Below, piece after piece: positions 38,790 through 41,211 of a DNA stretch of 41,211 nucleotides; position 1 is the first letter of the stretch; the number at the start of each line of letters is the position of its first letter. The notes under the pieces are model-generated. The model did not search any database. It was not told the DNA's origin and was given only the letters and a program-made list of their open reading frames with translations. This DNA is from Labrenzia sp. OB1 (GTDB taxonomy: Bacteria > Pseudomonadota > Alphaproteobacteria > Rhizobiales > Stappiaceae): positions 1 through 41,211 of the forward strand of contig NZ_JSEP01000031.1 of assembly GCF_001624695.1 (NCBI RefSeq). Direction: 5' to 3'. The position numbers and the translations under genes were made by a program.

Positions 38790-39655
38790 TTATATACCCT
38801 CCGCAATTTGCAGAAGCTTTGTTGTCATTCGAAACCGCCTGCGGGTTCCGTTGCCCGCTTCACGATCAATCTTCCGTCGGCCGGTTTTCCAACCCCAAGC
38901 CCATGGCAGGGAAGAAGACAAAGCTCTCGTCAGGAAAGCCGGATCCTCGAACCCGTTTGCGAAGGCACATGCAGCTTTGTCATGAAGGGGCGGCGGATGC
39001 ATACGATCAGCGAGCCTTCCTCGCCGTTTCGGGCGTATGCATCGGGGCAGGCTGGGTATTGTTCATCCGGAACGTTTCATTGTTATTTATGAGTTCACAC
39101 CTGATCTTCAGCATGTCGCCCGGCTCGCTGCGGAGTTTCATGAACATGTCCCGCCGCTCCGCGATGCCGGTGTGACGTCATCCACCTTGAGCTAATATAC
39201 CAATGAATTGGTTTACTATTGGTTCCATCGGACGAGGAGCAATCGGCGATGCTCCGCATGACCCGCCACACTCACGAGGTCACGACCACACCAAACAGCA
39301 AAATTCCGCCCTTTTTCCGCCAACTCTAACCCACGGAGTGGTGCATGCCTTCCGTGACAAGCATGTGAAAATTGCAGTCTTGCCCGGGATCTTTCCCGGA
39401 GGATCTTCCAACATCGCAAACGGAGCCCGCACAAAAAAGCCCGTATTTTAGCTAAAAGCCCGGTGCTGTCACATTGTTCGTTTAGTAATAAATTCTGTGT
39501 AGCTGCGCGAGCATGAACAAAGCTGCCCCGACTTACAAAAACCATCGCTATCCGATTGAAATCGGCTCACGCGCTGTTTGGCTTTATTTCCGCTTCAATC
39601 TGAGCCTGCGTTTTGCAACTGCGCATTGGTCGCGAACTTCGCAGAGTGATGCAGC
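38790..39655. other. Gene-poor region with an operator-like palindrome
   Basis: About 865 bases show no recognisable gene; the open frames (for example near 38819-39175 and 39216-39545) have no family or start-site support. A perfect dyad, ACCAAT-GA-ATTGGT, is at 39199-39212, followed by another ATTGGT at 39218-39223. It resembles a regulator-binding site, but no gene is attached. The region borders an IS256 remnant and may be decayed accessory DNA. Confidence 0.45.
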
Positions 39656-39890
39656 GATTTCCTCTATGCCGACTACGCGAGTATCCGCACATCAAATCCG
39701 ATAGAATGCGCCTTCGCCACGATCCGCCGCCGGATAAAGCGCACCAAAGGATGCATCAGCCGCGACGGCATGCTCCACACGATGTTCAAGCTGGGTCAGT
39801 GCGCCGAAAAAAGCTGACGAAAATTAAGTGGCTTCGTTCATCTCGCCGACGTCATCCAAGGCGTCGATTTCATAAACGGCATCAAACCAA
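39656..39890 (+). pseudogene. IS256-family transposase, C-terminal remnant with stop codon
   Basis: The plus-strand frame containing 39692 reads TSNPIECAFATIRRRIKRTK, then GMLHTMFKLGQCAEKS, a TGA stop, then GFVHLADVIQGVDFINGIK. This is the C-terminal end of an IS256-type transposase, including the catalytic Glu in NPIE. The TGA replaces the Trp expected in AEKSWR. The rest of the element is missing upstream. It differs from the intact IS256 element at 30965. It ends about 20 bases from the stop codon of the low-GC gene. Confidence 0.82.
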
Positions 39891-39911
39891 GACAAGGCCG
39901 CTGCGCGATAA

Positions 39912-40811
39912 TCATTCGGACATCAGATATGACAGTTGTTGCTCTCTGGTTTCTCTACTTCCAAGGCCGAGAAGTATTTTACCGTGAAGGTCCGGGGGAA
40001 TATTGAACTCGTTGGACCCATTTGTCGAAACCGCCGCTTTCAAGACCTGTTGCAAAGCAGCTGACTGGTCCTCTGCCTCGTCAATACCGAGCGAATAGGC
40101 TCTGTCAAACCAGATGATCGCCGAAACTAGATTCTTGTAACTGCCGTCGATACCGTCACGATAGTGCTCTCCTCGCTTAAAATAATCCTGCGGAAGTGCG
40201 AAAATGTTGTCCCTAATTCCCTGCAGACCTTCTTGGGCTGCAATGTGCTGCGCTTCAATCTTATTGGTTCTTTTGTCGATGAAACTTTGAGGCAGAAGAT
40301 GGACTTTACCCAAACCCTCAAGCATTCTGTGAAAAAGAGTATTACGTCCGGAATAGCAATTTATCTGATTATTGGTAGTGTCATTGTCACTTCTTAATAT
40401 GAAGAATGACCAAATCTTCTCAATATTCTTATGAGGTAAGTTGATCTCAGGAAATGAGCGCCGATCCCCTTCTGGCGTCTTGGCATTTATCGTATCCAGT
40501 CGCTTTAAGCCTTGATAGACTTTTTTGAAATCCAGATCACCTAGCCCCGCCTGAATAGCATTTGCTGCCTTAGAGTAAGATTTATCCTGACTTGACTTTT
40601 TCCATTTTATGCACTTTGCGCGGGTACTTCTGAAGAAATTGGCGAGCCTATCAGACAGTCCCGTATGATGTTTCTGGTTTGATCGCACATTTTTATCTTC
40701 AGAGCGAGCAAATCGGTTGGAACTGCTGACGAGCGAAGATCGATGTACGCCCGATGAGGCGTTGAGTGATATACTTGAAATTGCACCGGATCTTATCGCA
40801 GCATCACGCAC
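39912..40811 (-). CDS. Hypothetical low-GC protein, possible secreted effector or Sel1-like
   Basis: This 299-residue protein has a GTG start at 40809-40811 with an excellent AAGGAGAG 6 bases upstream. The N-terminal 50 residues are Ser/Arg/Asn-rich and look disordered (SGAISSISLNASSGVHRSSL), which resembles type III effector N-termini but is not proof. The rest is helical, with a Sel1-like phrase near the end, NLVSAIIWFDRAYSLGIDEA. No family is recognised. GC content is clearly lower than in the neighbours, and it is flanked by an IS256 remnant and an IS630 copy, so horizontal transfer is likely. Confidence 0.7.
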   Translation of the reverse strand: MRDAAIRSGAISSISLNASSGVHRSSLVSSSNRFARSEDKNVRSNQKHHTGLSDRLANFFRSTRAKCIKWKKSSQDKSYSKAANAIQAGLGDLDFKKVYQGLKRLDTINAKTPEGDRRSFPEINLPHKNIEKIWSFFILRSDNDTTNNQINCYSGRNTLFHRMLEGLGKVHLLPQSFIDKRTNKIEAQHIAAQEGLQGIRDNIFALPQDYFKRGEHYRDGIDGSYKNLVSAIIWFDRAYSLGIDEAEDQSAALQQVLKAAVSTNGSNEFNIPPDLHGKILLGLGSRETREQQLSYLMSE

Positions 40812-40918
40812 TTCTAGCTCTCCTTAAACCTTTAACGTCTGACCGGCATAACCGACAATGATCAGCGTAAGAGTGCTGAATGATACAGAAAACGTCGCGG
40901 CACTTGTGCCGACTTATA

Positions 40919-41211
40919 CCAAGCGACGAATTTGACGACTCTTTTGGATTCCCAAAGTTTCGCGAATATGATTCCTGATGGGGAACATGAGGAGTTTGCC
41001 ATGTCCGCCCCTATCCGTCTTCGAGATGACTTTGATGCTCCAACCCTTCGTCATCTAGCCCGTGGCTCGGTGAATGCCGATCAAACACGGCGCCTTTTGG
41101 CGCTTGCAGTGATCTATGACGGCGGCTTGCGCAGCGATGCGGGTGCGGTCGGCGGCGTGACGGTCCAGGTGATCCGCGACTGGGTCTTGCGTTTCAATGC
41201 AAAAGGCCCCG
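40919..41211 (+). mobile_element. IS630-family insertion sequence, right copy, truncated by window edge
   Basis: The left terminus of an IS630-family element starts at 40919 (CCAAGCGACGAATTTGACG) just after TA at 40917-40918. It is the exact inverse of 1-292 as far as can be read by eye, and reads out of the window to the right. Confidence 0.85.
41001..41211 (+). CDS. IS630-family transposase, N-terminal 70 residues (partial)
   Basis: ATG at 41001 with AGGAG upstream. It gives the same N-terminal helix-turn-helix region as the partial gene at 1-210 (MSAPIRLRDDFDAPTL to RFNAKGP) and is cut at almost the same codon by the window end. Confidence 0.85.
   Translation, partial: MSAPIRLRDDFDAPTLRHLARGSVNADQTRRLLALAVIYDGGLRSDAGAVGGVTVQVIRDWVLRFNAKGP

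Noticed and set aside
38819..39545. Open frames of about 110 residues on both strands
   Set aside because: No start-site support or recognisable family; composition looks like non-coding DNA.
1..41211. Window could be a circular replicon because both ends match
   Set aside because: The end sequences match in inverted, not direct, orientation, so they cannot be joined as overlapping ends of a circle.
1..41211. tRNA, rRNA or CRISPR arrays
   Set aside because: No cloverleaf with matching T-arm, no rRNA-like stretch and no regularly spaced repeats were seen on either strand.

Overview
The window looks like an alphaproteobacterial chromosome segment, probably Hyphomicrobiales and most likely a Roseibium/Labrenzia/Stappia-type marine organism. 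This rests on GC-rich coding sequence, the style of the GatB protein, a cobalt-type nitrile hydratase operon, and several small families common in that group (DUF2147, DUF930, DUF6455, DUF1330). The genus is inferred from recognition, not from a search. Both ends lie inside identical, oppositely oriented copies of one IS630-family element, cut at the same depth (about 292 bp). The window is therefore probably a whole assembly contig bounded by a repeat.

Layout. 0.3-2.0 kb: a DUF1330 protein divergent from a LysR regulator. 2.0-4.1 kb (minus): nitrile hydratase alpha, beta, accessory protein and a membrane methyltransferase in one tight operon. 4.4-5.5 kb: a membrane protein and an MsrA-like protein. 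5.6-11.2 kb (minus): a five-gene glycan cluster with four glycosyltransferases and a polysaccharide deacetylase. Divergent from it (11.7-15.7 kb, plus) are an unusual ABC transporter-like protein, a cyclic-nucleotide-binding protein and a metallo-beta-lactamase-fold hydrolase. After a 1.3 kb gap come a LuxR-type regulator and a membrane-bound class III nucleotide cyclase (17-19.6 kb). 19.8-23.3 kb: an SDR dehydrogenase, a VOC protein divergent from SoxR with a SoxR box between them, a YjhX-family protein and small proteins. 23.5-27.7 kb: a FliK-like protein, an FlhB C-terminal-domain homologue (FlhX type) and gatB. 27.8-28.6 kb: a broken LysE-type transporter and a glycosyltransferase fragment. 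28.6-32.4 kb: a polar amino-acid ABC uptake operon (two permeases and a binding protein, no ATPase) behind a sigma-54 promoter; its terminator hairpin is split by an intact IS256-family element. 32.5-37.2 kb: a GT39 glycosyltransferase, a GNAT acetyltransferase, two DUF2147 proteins, a small Sel1-like protein and a DUF930 protein. 37.6-40.9 kb is accessory: two unknown genes with overlapping 3' ends, a decayed IS256-family fragment, and a low-GC gene of unknown function.

The most interesting part is 5.6-19.6 kb. Glycan synthesis genes face an ABC protein whose nucleotide-binding domain appears to lack the Walker A lysine, the catalytic glutamate and the switch histidine, and which carries a roughly threefold repeated segment before its signature motif. 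Genes for binding (CNB domain), making (class III cyclase) and perhaps hydrolysing (MBL fold) a cyclic nucleotide lie close by. A cyclic-nucleotide-controlled system for making or exporting a cell-surface glycan is a reasonable inference, but it is not shown by sequence alone.
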